Shown: positions 1 to 7,644, numbered from the stretch's first letter. The stretch: 7,709 nucleotides of DNA from an uncultured Gammaproteobacteria bacterium (GCA_945787585.1 CALZIG010000106.1:1-7709); one strand, 5' to 3'. The notes: generated from the sequence alone by a model not told the origin. Numbers and translations are program-made.

Positions 1-1045
<1,045 letters not shown>

Positions 1046-1094
1046 TCAAGGTCCATTACATGAAGTGCAGAATTAAAGGAACAGGCCTCCAACA

Positions 1095-1108
1095 CTGATC
1101 AAAATCAA
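1095..1108. promoter_or_regulatory. FNR/CRP-family-like palindrome upstream of ligA
   Basis: The sequence CTGAT-CAAA-ATCAA matches the FNR consensus TTGAT-N4-ATCAA at 9 of 10 defined positions. A perfect 10-bp palindrome, ATCAATTGAT (1104-1113), overlaps it. Reading towards ligA, a TTTAAT (-10-like) lies at 1077-1072, which would put the palindrome over the -35 region, as in an activator-dependent promoter. No good -35 hexamer is present. A 9/10 match could arise by chance in a window this size, so the site is tentative. Confidence 0.3.
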
Positions 1109-1127
1109 TTGATATTATCGAATACTG

Positions 1128-2018
1128 TTAATGCTGCTGTTGCAGCAAATTGGCCTTAATTTCCATAATGTCGAAGGACTCGACCTTTTCAAAAGATTTT
1201 GCACGCATGATATTATCCAGCGTCATCACAATAGTGGCGTCATGCTGCCTGATCACCTTGCCACGAATCACACGAGCCTCAGCACTCGCGGGTAGATCAA
1301 ATGACAGTGTCACCAGCGCCCCTTCCCGATAGCGGAATGAGTTCTCAGCATCATGGTAGATAATTCTAGCGGCGCAATCTGAGAAATCGACCATCGTACA
1401 ACCCAGCGGCTCCTGATTGAGTTTAGCCTGAATCTGACCAGGGATATCGGTCTTCAATCGTACATGGCTACGTTGTTCAAGCAATTGAAACGCGGCCGGA
1501 TCCACATCAAGTATAGCCACCTGATGTCCAACGTAATGCCCTTCTTTAAGGATCATCTGTTTTCTGACCATCATATCGATGACCGGCAGGCGGCCATCAT
1601 TCTGTTCGCCTTTTAACGTAATATTATTACCCTTGATAAAGCCGCCATGCTTACCCAACAACTCCTTACTCGCATAATCAAGCCCCTCTTCACCTCGGCC
1701 TGCCGTCGGCATAACAAACGCAAAACGCTCTACTTGCTTGACCCGATCGCCTCTTAGATAGATCTGCATTTCACCCTCTTCCTGTACCCAGCTAATATCA
1801 TTATTTGAATAGACAAGCTCGTTATTGAGCTCATAGGCAATAATCGTGGTATTAAGTGTCAGCTCCTGCTTGTATTCAGGATAGTAGCTCAATTTTTTAC
1901 TAATCGGAAAATAGGGGATCAACCGCACTAGGCCATCACTATCGAATGCGGGTTTGGATAACACCTTTTCATCAGAAACAGTTCGCTTTTTGCTCGTCTT
2001 GTTAAATATTCCCAGCAT
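1128..2018 (-). CDS. PilZ-domain protein, probable cyclic di-GMP receptor
   Basis: This is a 296-residue protein with no signal peptide or membrane segment, so probably cytoplasmic. The C-terminal third is a PilZ domain, starting near residue 180: it has the RxxxR motif (R183-S-H-V-R187) and the D-x-S-x-x-A/G motif (D211-F-S213-D-C-A216), the two elements that bind c-di-GMP in this family. The N-terminal part, about 175 residues, matches no domain I recognise and begins with a short basic stretch (K7-R12). The ATG at 2018 was chosen because AAGAAGAG lies 8 nt upstream; a TTG at 2048 would add 10 residues but has no comparable ribosome site. A 141-bp gap separates it from dinB, and ligA follows after 85 bp. 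The output controlled (motility, surface growth, replication link) cannot be told from sequence. Confidence 0.8.
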   Translation of the reverse strand: MLGIFNKTSKKRTVSDEKVLSKPAFDSDGLVRLIPYFPISKKLSYYPEYKQELTLNTTIIAYELNNELVYSNNDISWVQEEGEMQIYLRGDRVKQVERFAFVMPTAGRGEEGLDYASKELLGKHGGFIKGNNITLKGEQNDGRLPVIDMMVRKQMILKEGHYVGHQVAILDVDPAAFQLLEQRSHVRLKTDIPGQIQAKLNQEPLGCTMVDFSDCAARIIYHDAENSFRYREGALVTLSFDLPASAEARVIRGKVIRQHDATIVMTLDNIMRAKSFEKVESFDIMEIKANLLQQQH

Positions 2019-2141
2019 GGCAACAACTCTTCTTAAATATAAATACAACTAAACCGGAGATTTATTCTAACCCAATAACAATAAGAATCATATGGGGCTA
2101 TTCCAGGGCAACCTTATGATTTAATTAGAGTAGCTGTACTA

Positions 2142-2158
2142 TCACACATATTCACACA
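2142..2158. repeat. Short direct repeat TCACACA-N3-TCACACA beside dinB stop
   Basis: Two perfect 7-bp copies (2142-2148 and 2152-2158) have a 10-bp period, immediately beyond the dinB stop codon and upstream of the PilZ gene. On the transcribed strand they read TGTGTGA twice. The helical-turn spacing is compatible with a protein site, but the repeat is short and low in complexity. No function is assigned. Confidence 0.3.
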
Positions 2159-2159
2159 C

Positions 2160-3422
2160 TTAAATCGTCTGCCGAACACCCTCTGGCTGCCATGCGGGTG
2201 CAATCACATTCGGCATCCGGGAACGCTTCATCAGTCGCATAGGGGTCAGCGTGAACTCACCATAACGATCATTCACCTGATCCATCACCGCATTAACCTC
2301 TCGATGAGCTGGCTCACTCTGCGAGGCAAAAAGTTCAATCTGGTGATTGGCGATACGTGGATTCAGCGCTGTAATCTGCACCTGATGTACCCCTTCGCCA
2401 TGCCAATGGGTATTCAACATTTGACGACAGAGCTTCATAATCTCATGACTATCATTCACGGCAAGCTCCGACTGATATTTACCTCCAATCCAGCCAGCAT
2501 TCGTGCGCAAGCCAATGAAAAAGCGTCTCGCCTGCATCTCATGACGACGCAGACGCATCGCCAGCTTCTCACTCATGTGCAACAGGTAAGTCTCAATCAC
2601 ATCAATATCTGTCGTATTGGGCGGCATCACCTTACCGTGGCCCATCGATTTAGGCGGCTGTAGGTCAACACTCACCTTGCTAGGATCTTCGCCCTGACAC
2701 ATATGCCAGATACGTCGTCCAAGATTGCCAAAACGGCGCGCCAAAACACTAATCGGTATCTGCTTCATCTCGCCACATTTACGCACACCGTGTTGCGCAA
2801 GAAAATCACCAATGCCTTTAGCGATACCACACAGCTCGGTTACTGGCACCTCTTTCAAACGCTGCGCCGCCTCCCATGGCGGGATCACAGTAAGGCCGCT
2901 GGGCTTTTCAAGTTTCGCGGCAAACTTGGCGGTCGTCTTGTCGCCGCTGACCCCTATCGAACAACGAATGCCCGAGGCCTCATACACCTTATCTCTCACC
3001 ATCCGTGCGATACGTAACGGCGTGCCGTGCAATTTTTGACAACGAGTAATATCAAGGAAGGCCTCATCGACCGAAAACACTTCGACATCGGGGGTAATAT
3101 CGTGCAATGCGCGCATAATATCCTGTGACACTCGCGCATAACGTTTAGGGTCTGCGGGACATTGAATCAGGTCAGGGCAGAGTCGTCGTGCTTCACGCAG
3201 GCGCATGCCCGTGCGCACCCCATAAGCACGCGCCTCATAAGAACAGGTGATGATACAGGTACCCTGCTCACCATTGGTGACCGCGATTGGCTTACCCTGC
3301 CACTGTGGACGATCACGCTGTTCGATCGATGCAAAAAAGGCATTCATATCCACCAGAATAATGGCGCGTGGCCACACCACTGGGCTGCGGTCTATCTGAT
3401 CTTTTTTAGTGATAATTTTCAT
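2160..3422 (-). CDS. dinB: Y-family translesion DNA polymerase, DinB/Pol IV type
   Basis: This low-fidelity polymerase copies past DNA lesions during the SOS response. In the 420-residue product, the palm and fingers contain VDMNAFFAS with metal ligand D25 and the steric gate F30, the triphosphate-binding S-Y62-E-A-R65 motif, and the catalytic pair D119-E120 in FSVDEAFLDIT. A little-finger domain follows, then QIELF (361-365), a good match to the beta-clamp-binding pentapeptide. The protein is longer than E. coli Pol IV (351 aa), with about 17 extra residues at the front and a 55-residue tail after the clamp motif. N27 replaces the Asp of E. coli DinB (VDMD) and resembles UmuC (DVNAFYAS). The start has AGAGG 7 nt upstream. 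It lies 29 bp after lexA and is probably co-transcribed and LexA-controlled. No umuD-like gene accompanies it, which favours Pol IV over Pol V. Confidence 0.88.
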   Translation of the reverse strand: MKIITKKDQIDRSPVVWPRAIILVDMNAFFASIEQRDRPQWQGKPIAVTNGEQGTCIITCSYEARAYGVRTGMRLREARRLCPDLIQCPADPKRYARVSQDIMRALHDITPDVEVFSVDEAFLDITRCQKLHGTPLRIARMVRDKVYEASGIRCSIGVSGDKTTAKFAAKLEKPSGLTVIPPWEAAQRLKEVPVTELCGIAKGIGDFLAQHGVRKCGEMKQIPISVLARRFGNLGRRIWHMCQGEDPSKVSVDLQPPKSMGHGKVMPPNTTDIDVIETYLLHMSEKLAMRLRRHEMQARRFFIGLRTNAGWIGGKYQSELAVNDSHEIMKLCRQMLNTHWHGEGVHQVQITALNPRIANHQIELFASQSEPAHREVNAVMDQVNDRYGEFTLTPMRLMKRSRMPNVIAPAWQPEGVRQTI

Positions 3423-3451
3423 GCTACTGCCTCTGTTGCTTGACTGCCTGC

Positions 3452-4051
3452 CTATAAATAGCTGCGCATTTGCCCAACCAGTACGCCCTGTATTCGCACC
3501 CGCTGTGCCGCATAGATGAACGGCTGCATGGTGCTATTTTCCGGGATCAATTTCACACGCCCATCATTCATATATTTCAACCGTTTCAGTGTCGCTTCTT
3601 CGCCATCGATCAACGCCACCACAATTTCGCCGCTGTGCGCTTGCTGACAATGACGAATCACCACCATATCGCCATCAAGGATGCCAACATCGATCATTGA
3701 ATCCCCCACCACCTTCAAGATGAAACGACCCGGACCCATAAAGAAGTCCATCAGGTTAAGCTTGTCGTGTCCGGGGATCGCCTCGATCGGCAGGCCCGCT
3801 GCAATCTTGCCCAGCAGCGGCAGACTAGCGCCCTCCTCGTCTTCATCCTCGACCAGCTGTAGACCGCGCCAACCTGCGTGGTTACGCACCAGATGTCCTT
3901 TATCGATCAGCCCCTGTACATAGCGGTGCACCGTCCCCTTGGATGACACCCCGACAACATTGCCAATCTCAACCAGCGTCGGCGCACGCTCATGCTGTGC
4001 AATATGCTGTCGGATCGCATCAAGAATGCGCTGTTCAAGTTCGGTCAACAT
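3452..4051 (-). CDS. lexA: LexA-type SOS repressor, autocleaving
   Basis: This transcriptional repressor of DNA-damage genes is inactivated by RecA-stimulated self-cleavage. The 199-residue product has the standard two-domain layout: an N-terminal winged helix-turn-helix (about 1-67), an acidic hinge (E68-E73), and an S24 peptidase-like dimerisation domain. The cleavage site is A85-G86 in GKIAAGLP; the catalytic pair is S118 (VVGDSMID) and K156 (ATLKRLK), all within one residue of E. coli LexA positions. The recognition-helix region, SSKGTVHRYVQ (36-46), differs clearly from E. coli (RSPNAAEEHLKA) and is closer to the alphaproteobacterial form. That fits the GTTC-N7-GTTC operator in its own promoter. 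It heads an operon with dinB. Whether this is the only LexA of the organism or a second copy cannot be decided from this window. The ATG is preceded by a G-rich run at about 9-10 nt, a weak but usable ribosome site. Confidence 0.92.
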   Translation of the reverse strand: MLTELEQRILDAIRQHIAQHERAPTLVEIGNVVGVSSKGTVHRYVQGLIDKGHLVRNHAGWRGLQLVEDEDEEGASLPLLGKIAAGLPIEAIPGHDKLNLMDFFMGPGRFILKVVGDSMIDVGILDGDMVVIRHCQQAHSGEIVVALIDGEEATLKRLKYMNDGRVKLIPENSTMQPFIYAAQRVRIQGVLVGQMRSYL

Positions 4052-4090
4052 AAGGATTACCCCCCAACATCAATTAATCTGCCTGGAAAT

Positions 4091-4119
4091 AGCATAGAGA
4101 ACTTTAAGAGAACTTTCAA
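4091..4119 (-). promoter_or_regulatory. Sigma-70 promoter of lexA-dinB
   Basis: Reading on the minus strand, TTGAAA (-35, 4119-4114) and TATGCT (-10, 4096-4091) are separated by exactly 17 bp. Transcription would start near 4084, leaving a leader of about 33 nt before the lexA ATG. The spacer is filled by the direct-repeat operator, so repressor binding would directly block polymerase. Confidence 0.65.
4096..4116 (-). promoter_or_regulatory. Putative SOS box, GTTC-N7-GTTC in a 10-bp direct repeat
   Basis: On the minus strand AAAGTTCTCT occurs twice without mismatch (4116-4107 and 4105-4096), one base apart, an 11-bp period. It contains GTTC-N7-GTTC at 4113-4099, the direct-repeat SOS box known for alphaproteobacterial LexA. 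It lies inside the -35/-10 spacer of the lexA promoter, the expected place for autorepression. I saw no CTG-N10-CAG box in this intergenic region. Confidence 0.65.
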
Positions 4120-4171
4120 GCAATTTAAAACAATTCAATTTAAACCGTTAATAAATGCCAATTCTTTGCCC

Positions 4172-4200
4172 TTGAAGACGAATTAATAAGTGATTATTCT
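4172..4200 (+). promoter_or_regulatory. Candidate promoter of the di-heme cytochrome gene
   Basis: TTGAAG (4172-4177) and TATTCT (4195-4200) are separated by 17 bp, each matching sigma-70 consensus at 4 of 6 positions. A small inverted repeat, AATAA-GTGA-TTATT (4185-4198), overlaps the -10. The leader would be about 75 nt, and AAAGGA lies 7 nt before the ATG at 4282. The AT-rich background makes a chance match possible. Confidence 0.4.
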
Positions 4201-4281
4201 TGGTGCCTAATTTTTATGACTGTATTGCGGCTAACGCTGTCCCGCTCAGATCAGTCATACCCACTAAGAAAGGATTTTTAG

Positions 4282-6186
4282 ATGAAACCGATCTATCTCA
4301 TCGCCACAGCGATTTTCGTAAGTATTCTCACCGGCTGTACTTACACCTCTCAGGGCGTTGTTGTCAGCCAGGACCGCTACGCTGAGCCGCAAAAGGAAGA
4401 TCACTTTGGCGACGCCGCAGAAAAAATTGTCTACCTTGATCAAAACTGGGATCGCTGGGACAGCACATGGTTTTACAACACCACGCAAGGTTCTAACTTT
4501 CTCCCCTACGATATTTTTATCCACCTGGAACAGAAAGATAATCAGACCCTGTTTAGAGATAATAAAAACATGAGCAAGTATCGCTACCTGACTCAACGTG
4601 AAAGCTGGGACAATCCCGACGGCCTGCCGGTCGGTTTTGTCAAAGACACCTATCAGGGCAACGACTACATGGGCTTCACCTGCGCCGCTTGTCATACCGG
4701 TCAGGTCAACTATCAAGGGACCGGCATCCGCATCGATGGCGGCCCCGCACTGGCCGATATGGATAGCATGCTGCTCGCACTGGAAGCGGCACTGGTCGCA
4801 ACGCAAAATGATGAAGAAAAGTTCCAGCGGCTGGCGACGCGCATCGGTGATGACCCCCACTCGGTACGTCAATCACTGGCGGCGGCTACTGAGCGACTGT
4901 CACTTTACAATCAGGTCAACCGTCCCACCAATAGCAGTCACACTGTAGCTTACGGCTACGGTCGTCTCGATGCCTTTGGGCGCATCTACAACCGAATCCT
5001 CGGCCACTTAACCCCCGGCAATGAAGGCAGTAATTTCAATCCACCCAACGCACCGGTCAGCTACCCTTTTCTATGGGATACGCCACAACACGATTTTGTA
5101 CAGTGGAACGGCGTCGCCGACAATAATGATGGCTCCCCGGCAGGATTCCTTGGGCCACTGGGGCGTAACACCGGCGAAGTACTCGGCGTATTTGCCACTT
5201 TCAGCCTAGAAAAACAGAAAAGACACCTCGGCTACAAAGCTTCTGCCGACAAACGCAATCTGGTGCGTCTCGAAAAACACCTGGTCGACCTGCAATCACC
5301 GCTATGGCCAGAAGATGTTCTACCCAAAATCGACCGCCCGCTGGCACAAAAAGGTGAAGAAGTCTTTAACGCGTACAAATGCCAGCTCTGCCATAGCGAT
5401 GACAATGCGTTCATTCGTAACAACCCCAAACGGCTCGTCACAGCCCAGTTTGCCAGCGTCGATATCATCGGTACCGACAAGCAGATGGCAAGTAATGCAA
5501 TCGAATATAAAGGTAAAACAGGTCTCTTTAACGGTGAAATCATCGGCCTGGATCCAAGGGAGAAATTCGGTGAAGAGACCCCTGTGGTGACAGCACTGAC
5601 AAAAGCGGCGCAAGGCGTGATCATTGCACGCGATCCCGACAAGTCATGGATACGCGCCCGTGCCGAATGGCTGTACGACATCATCGTTGCCCTCTTTGAC
5701 AATCCAGTCAGAAAGTCTGAACGACATGTCGACTTTGAAATAAACAATGCCTTTCCCAGCAGCCTTAACGCCTATAAAGCCCGCCCACTCAATGGTATCT
5801 GGGCGACGGCACCCTACCTGCACAACGGCTCGGTGCCCAGTCTCTATGAGATGCTGCTGCCGAGCTGTCACGATGCAGAGGTTGCCGCAGGGAACCCCTG
5901 TCGCCCCAACCGTTTCACTGTCGCCAGCCGTGAATTAGATCCAAAAAAAGTAGGGCTTGAGCAGCGAGACCGAACGCAGTTCCCCGATCTGTTCGAATTC
6001 GATACCTCACTACCGGGCAACAGTAATGCGGGTCACGAATACGCCGTCGGCAAAACTCCTGTGATTAAAGTCGATGCCAATGGATTTGCGATTCGGAATG
6101 CGGATGGTTCATTCGCAACGGAGACCTTACCCCCGATCAACGATGAACAGCGCTGGGCATTGGTTGAATACCTTAAAACACTCTAA
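4282..6186 (+). CDS. Large di-heme c-type lipoprotein, cytochrome c peroxidase/RoxA-like
   Basis: This is a 634-residue exported lipoprotein. A hydrophobic signal (4-17) ends in the lipobox L16-T-G-C19, and Thr at +2 suggests outer-membrane sorting facing the periplasm. Two heme c sites are present: C134-A-A-C-H138 and C367-Q-L-C-H371. Conserved blocks include GYGRLDAFG (225-233), PFLWDTPQ (262-269) with W265, and RPLNGIWATAPYLHNGSVP (501-519) near the C terminus. C529 and C540 could form a disulfide. It is about twice the length of ordinary bacterial cytochrome c peroxidases (about 320 aa), with 233 residues between heme sites. Size and C-terminal block point to the RoxA/MauG-related group, which includes rubber oxygenase and fatty-acid dioxygenases/diol synthases of Pseudomonas. 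The substrate is unknown. Ribosome site AAAGGA lies 7 nt upstream. It converges with a P450 gene and diverges from lexA. Di-heme lipoprotein: high confidence; oxygenase role: inference. Confidence 0.85.
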   Translation: MKPIYLIATAIFVSILTGCTYTSQGVVVSQDRYAEPQKEDHFGDAAEKIVYLDQNWDRWDSTWFYNTTQGSNFLPYDIFIHLEQKDNQTLFRDNKNMSKYRYLTQRESWDNPDGLPVGFVKDTYQGNDYMGFTCAACHTGQVNYQGTGIRIDGGPALADMDSMLLALEAALVATQNDEEKFQRLATRIGDDPHSVRQSLAAATERLSLYNQVNRPTNSSHTVAYGYGRLDAFGRIYNRILGHLTPGNEGSNFNPPNAPVSYPFLWDTPQHDFVQWNGVADNNDGSPAGFLGPLGRNTGEVLGVFATFSLEKQKRHLGYKASADKRNLVRLEKHLVDLQSPLWPEDVLPKIDRPLAQKGEEVFNAYKCQLCHSDDNAFIRNNPKRLVTAQFASVDIIGTDKQMASNAIEYKGKTGLFNGEIIGLDPREKFGEETPVVTALTKAAQGVIIARDPDKSWIRARAEWLYDIIVALFDNPVRKSERHVDFEINNAFPSSLNAYKARPLNGIWATAPYLHNGSVPSLYEMLLPSCHDAEVAAGNPCRPNRFTVASRELDPKKVGLEQRDRTQFPDLFEFDTSLPGNSNAGHEYAVGKTPVIKVDANGFAIRNADGSFATETLPPINDEQRWALVEYLKTL

Positions 6187-6208
6187 TAAATTTAAACATG
6201 CTCAATAA

Positions 6209-6238
6209 AAAAGGCCCTGTAGCAATACAGGGCCTTTT
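6209..6238. terminator. Bidirectional intrinsic terminator
   Basis: AAAAGGCCCTGT (6209-6220) pairs perfectly with ACAGGGCCTTTT (6227-6238). An additional A-T pair closes a GCAA tetraloop (6222-6225), giving a 13-bp stem. U-rich runs follow on both strands: TTTTCTTTT on plus and TTTTTTATT on minus. It sits between the converging di-heme and P450 stop codons and can end both transcripts. Confidence 0.93.
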
Positions 6239-6273
6239 CTTTTAAACTCACACCTGCGGTTGCTGGCGCGATG

Positions 6274-7593
6274 CTATGAGGGCCGCCACTTGAGTGAATA
6301 GTGCTCAGGGACCGCGCCCCCATTTTTATCGATCGGCCCCAACGCCTGAATCTCGGGGCGCAACAATACCTGTTTCACCATCTCAGGGATCATTACTCTG
6401 CCGATCTCTTTTCCCATGCACTCATGCGAGCCGAAACCAAAATGGAAACTATTGCCATAGGGGCGCGCAGGGTTAAACGTTTCCGGGTCATCAAAGGCGG
6501 CAGGATCAAACATCGCCGACAGCATCAACGGCATAATGGTGGTCCCTTTTGTGATTAAGATTTCACGCTCCGTGCCACTGGCGACGGTATAATCCTCGGC
6601 CGCGGTACGGAACATATATTTGAAGGCGGGATTGAAACGTAGCGCTTCCCACACAATCGGATCGAAGGCCTCATTATTCCCCTCCTTCGCGGCTGTCACC
6701 GCCAACGACAATATTTCAGGGCGGTCCAGTATGCCCTGCACCGCCTGACTCACCGCCATCGATGTCGTCTCCACCGCACCGATCAACAGACCGCCAGCAT
6801 TAATCCCCTGACGAAAAATATTGAAGTTGGCCTCTTTGGGATGATCTGCCTGCAAAATACGATAGACCACATCGTCTTTCGATTTTCCCAGCTTGTTCAT
6901 GATCCATTTGCGTGCGATTAATAACCCAATATAAAGCCCCAGCCAGCGGTTCGAATTTTCGCGCTTTTTGATAATTTCATCCGCATTTGGTAAGTCATGA
7001 AAAAACTGATTATGAAATGAATCATACTGATTCCAGTAAGACCACTTAATCAGATGTTTTGGATTGATACCATCCAGACCAAAGTGCTCCTGCACCATCG
7101 CCGTCGGAACCGTCCGCGCATAATCCGGTACCAGATCGATTGCTCCGTTTGCGCTATCGAGCGTCTCTTGTGCTTTAGCGGCGATAAACTCACGGATGCG
7201 CGGTAAGTCCTCACGTTTAAGCAGTGACAACATGATCGCCTTTTCATTATTGTGCATCGGCGTATCATCTTCGGCCATCAGATAGTCACCCATCTTGGGC
7301 TTATAAAGTTCCACCGTAAAAGTACGCGGGATAGTGACCACTTCGTTGAAATCATCAAAACGGGCAATCAGGGTACAAACGGGCGTCTTCAGTATCGGGC
7401 GCTGTTCCCGCAGCTCTTTGAAAAAGGCGATCGGATATTCATTCATCCAGTGTCGCACCAGCGGCCATTGTTCCGCTTCCGGTGTACTATCAAATCGTTC
7501 AAGAAAACTCCCCGTCTGCAAAGCTTCGTCCCCCATCATATTATTAGCATCGTTATGAGCGCCTTCTGCAAGTGATCCCTCTACTGCATTCAT
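6274..7593 (-). CDS. Cytochrome P450, soluble bacterial type
   Basis: This heme-thiolate monooxygenase has 439 residues, with no membrane anchor or signal, so it is cytoplasmic and would need separate redox partners; none is encoded here. The I-helix motif is G272-A-V-E275-T276-T277-S, with Glu in place of the more common Asp. The K-helix ExxR is E316-A-L-R319. The heme-binding loop F385-G-F-G-S-H-E-C392-M-G394 supplies the thiolate ligand C392, and N374-P-A-R377 precedes it. Length is typical of bacterial CYPs. The ATG at 7593 was chosen because AAGGAG lies 6 nt upstream; a GTG at 7629 would add 12 residues but has no ribosome site and overlaps an inverted repeat. It converges with the di-heme cytochrome gene across a shared terminator, and three inverted repeats lie upstream. 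CYP family and substrate are not recognisable; a lipid or terpenoid substrate is a guess from context. Confidence 0.94.
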   Translation of the reverse strand: MNAVEGSLAEGAHNDANNMMGDEALQTGSFLERFDSTPEAEQWPLVRHWMNEYPIAFFKELREQRPILKTPVCTLIARFDDFNEVVTIPRTFTVELYKPKMGDYLMAEDDTPMHNNEKAIMLSLLKREDLPRIREFIAAKAQETLDSANGAIDLVPDYARTVPTAMVQEHFGLDGINPKHLIKWSYWNQYDSFHNQFFHDLPNADEIIKKRENSNRWLGLYIGLLIARKWIMNKLGKSKDDVVYRILQADHPKEANFNIFRQGINAGGLLIGAVETTSMAVSQAVQGILDRPEILSLAVTAAKEGNNEAFDPIVWEALRFNPAFKYMFRTAAEDYTVASGTEREILITKGTTIMPLMLSAMFDPAAFDDPETFNPARPYGNSFHFGFGSHECMGKEIGRVMIPEMVKQVLLRPEIQALGPIDKNGGAVPEHYSLKWRPS

Positions 7594-7620
7594 AGCCTTC
7601 TCCTTAAGATTATCCGAATC

Positions 7621-7640
7621 GAATAGCACACACGCTATTC
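7621..7640. promoter_or_regulatory. 20-bp inverted repeat upstream of P450 (dyad 1)
   Basis: GAATAGC-ACACAC-GCTATTC has perfect 7-bp arms around a 6-bp spacer, centred 37 bp upstream of the P450 ATG. Size and form suit a dimeric repressor operator (TetR or GntR size), or a hairpin in the leader. No regulator gene is in view. Confidence 0.5.
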
Positions 7641-7644
7641 AGCT

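Noticed and set aside
2019..2048. Upstream TTG start adding 10 residues to the PilZ protein
   Set aside because: No ribosome site precedes the TTG, whereas the ATG at 2018 has AAGAAGAG at 8 nt, which lies inside the extension.
2049..2159. Terminator or clear promoter between dinB and the PilZ gene
   Set aside because: A TAGAAT resembling a -10 is present, but there is no -35 at 16-18 bp and no GC-rich hairpin with a T-run.
4052..4281. E. coli-type SOS box (CTG-N10-CAG) upstream of lexA
   Set aside because: CTG and CAG triplets occur but none with the right spacing; the GTTC direct repeat is the better operator candidate.
4264..4872. 202-aa open frame antisense to the di-heme gene
   Set aside because: It lies wholly over a strongly supported gene with heme motifs and a signal peptide; the antisense translation shows no domain and no ribosome site was evident.
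5232..5747. 171-aa open frame antisense to the di-heme gene
   Set aside because: Same situation: a Ser/Arg-rich translation with no motif, overlapping conserved coding sequence that includes the second heme site.
7594..7629. Upstream GTG start adding 12 residues to the P450
   Set aside because: The extension contains the AAGGAG ribosome site of the internal ATG, and the GTG falls inside an inverted repeat.
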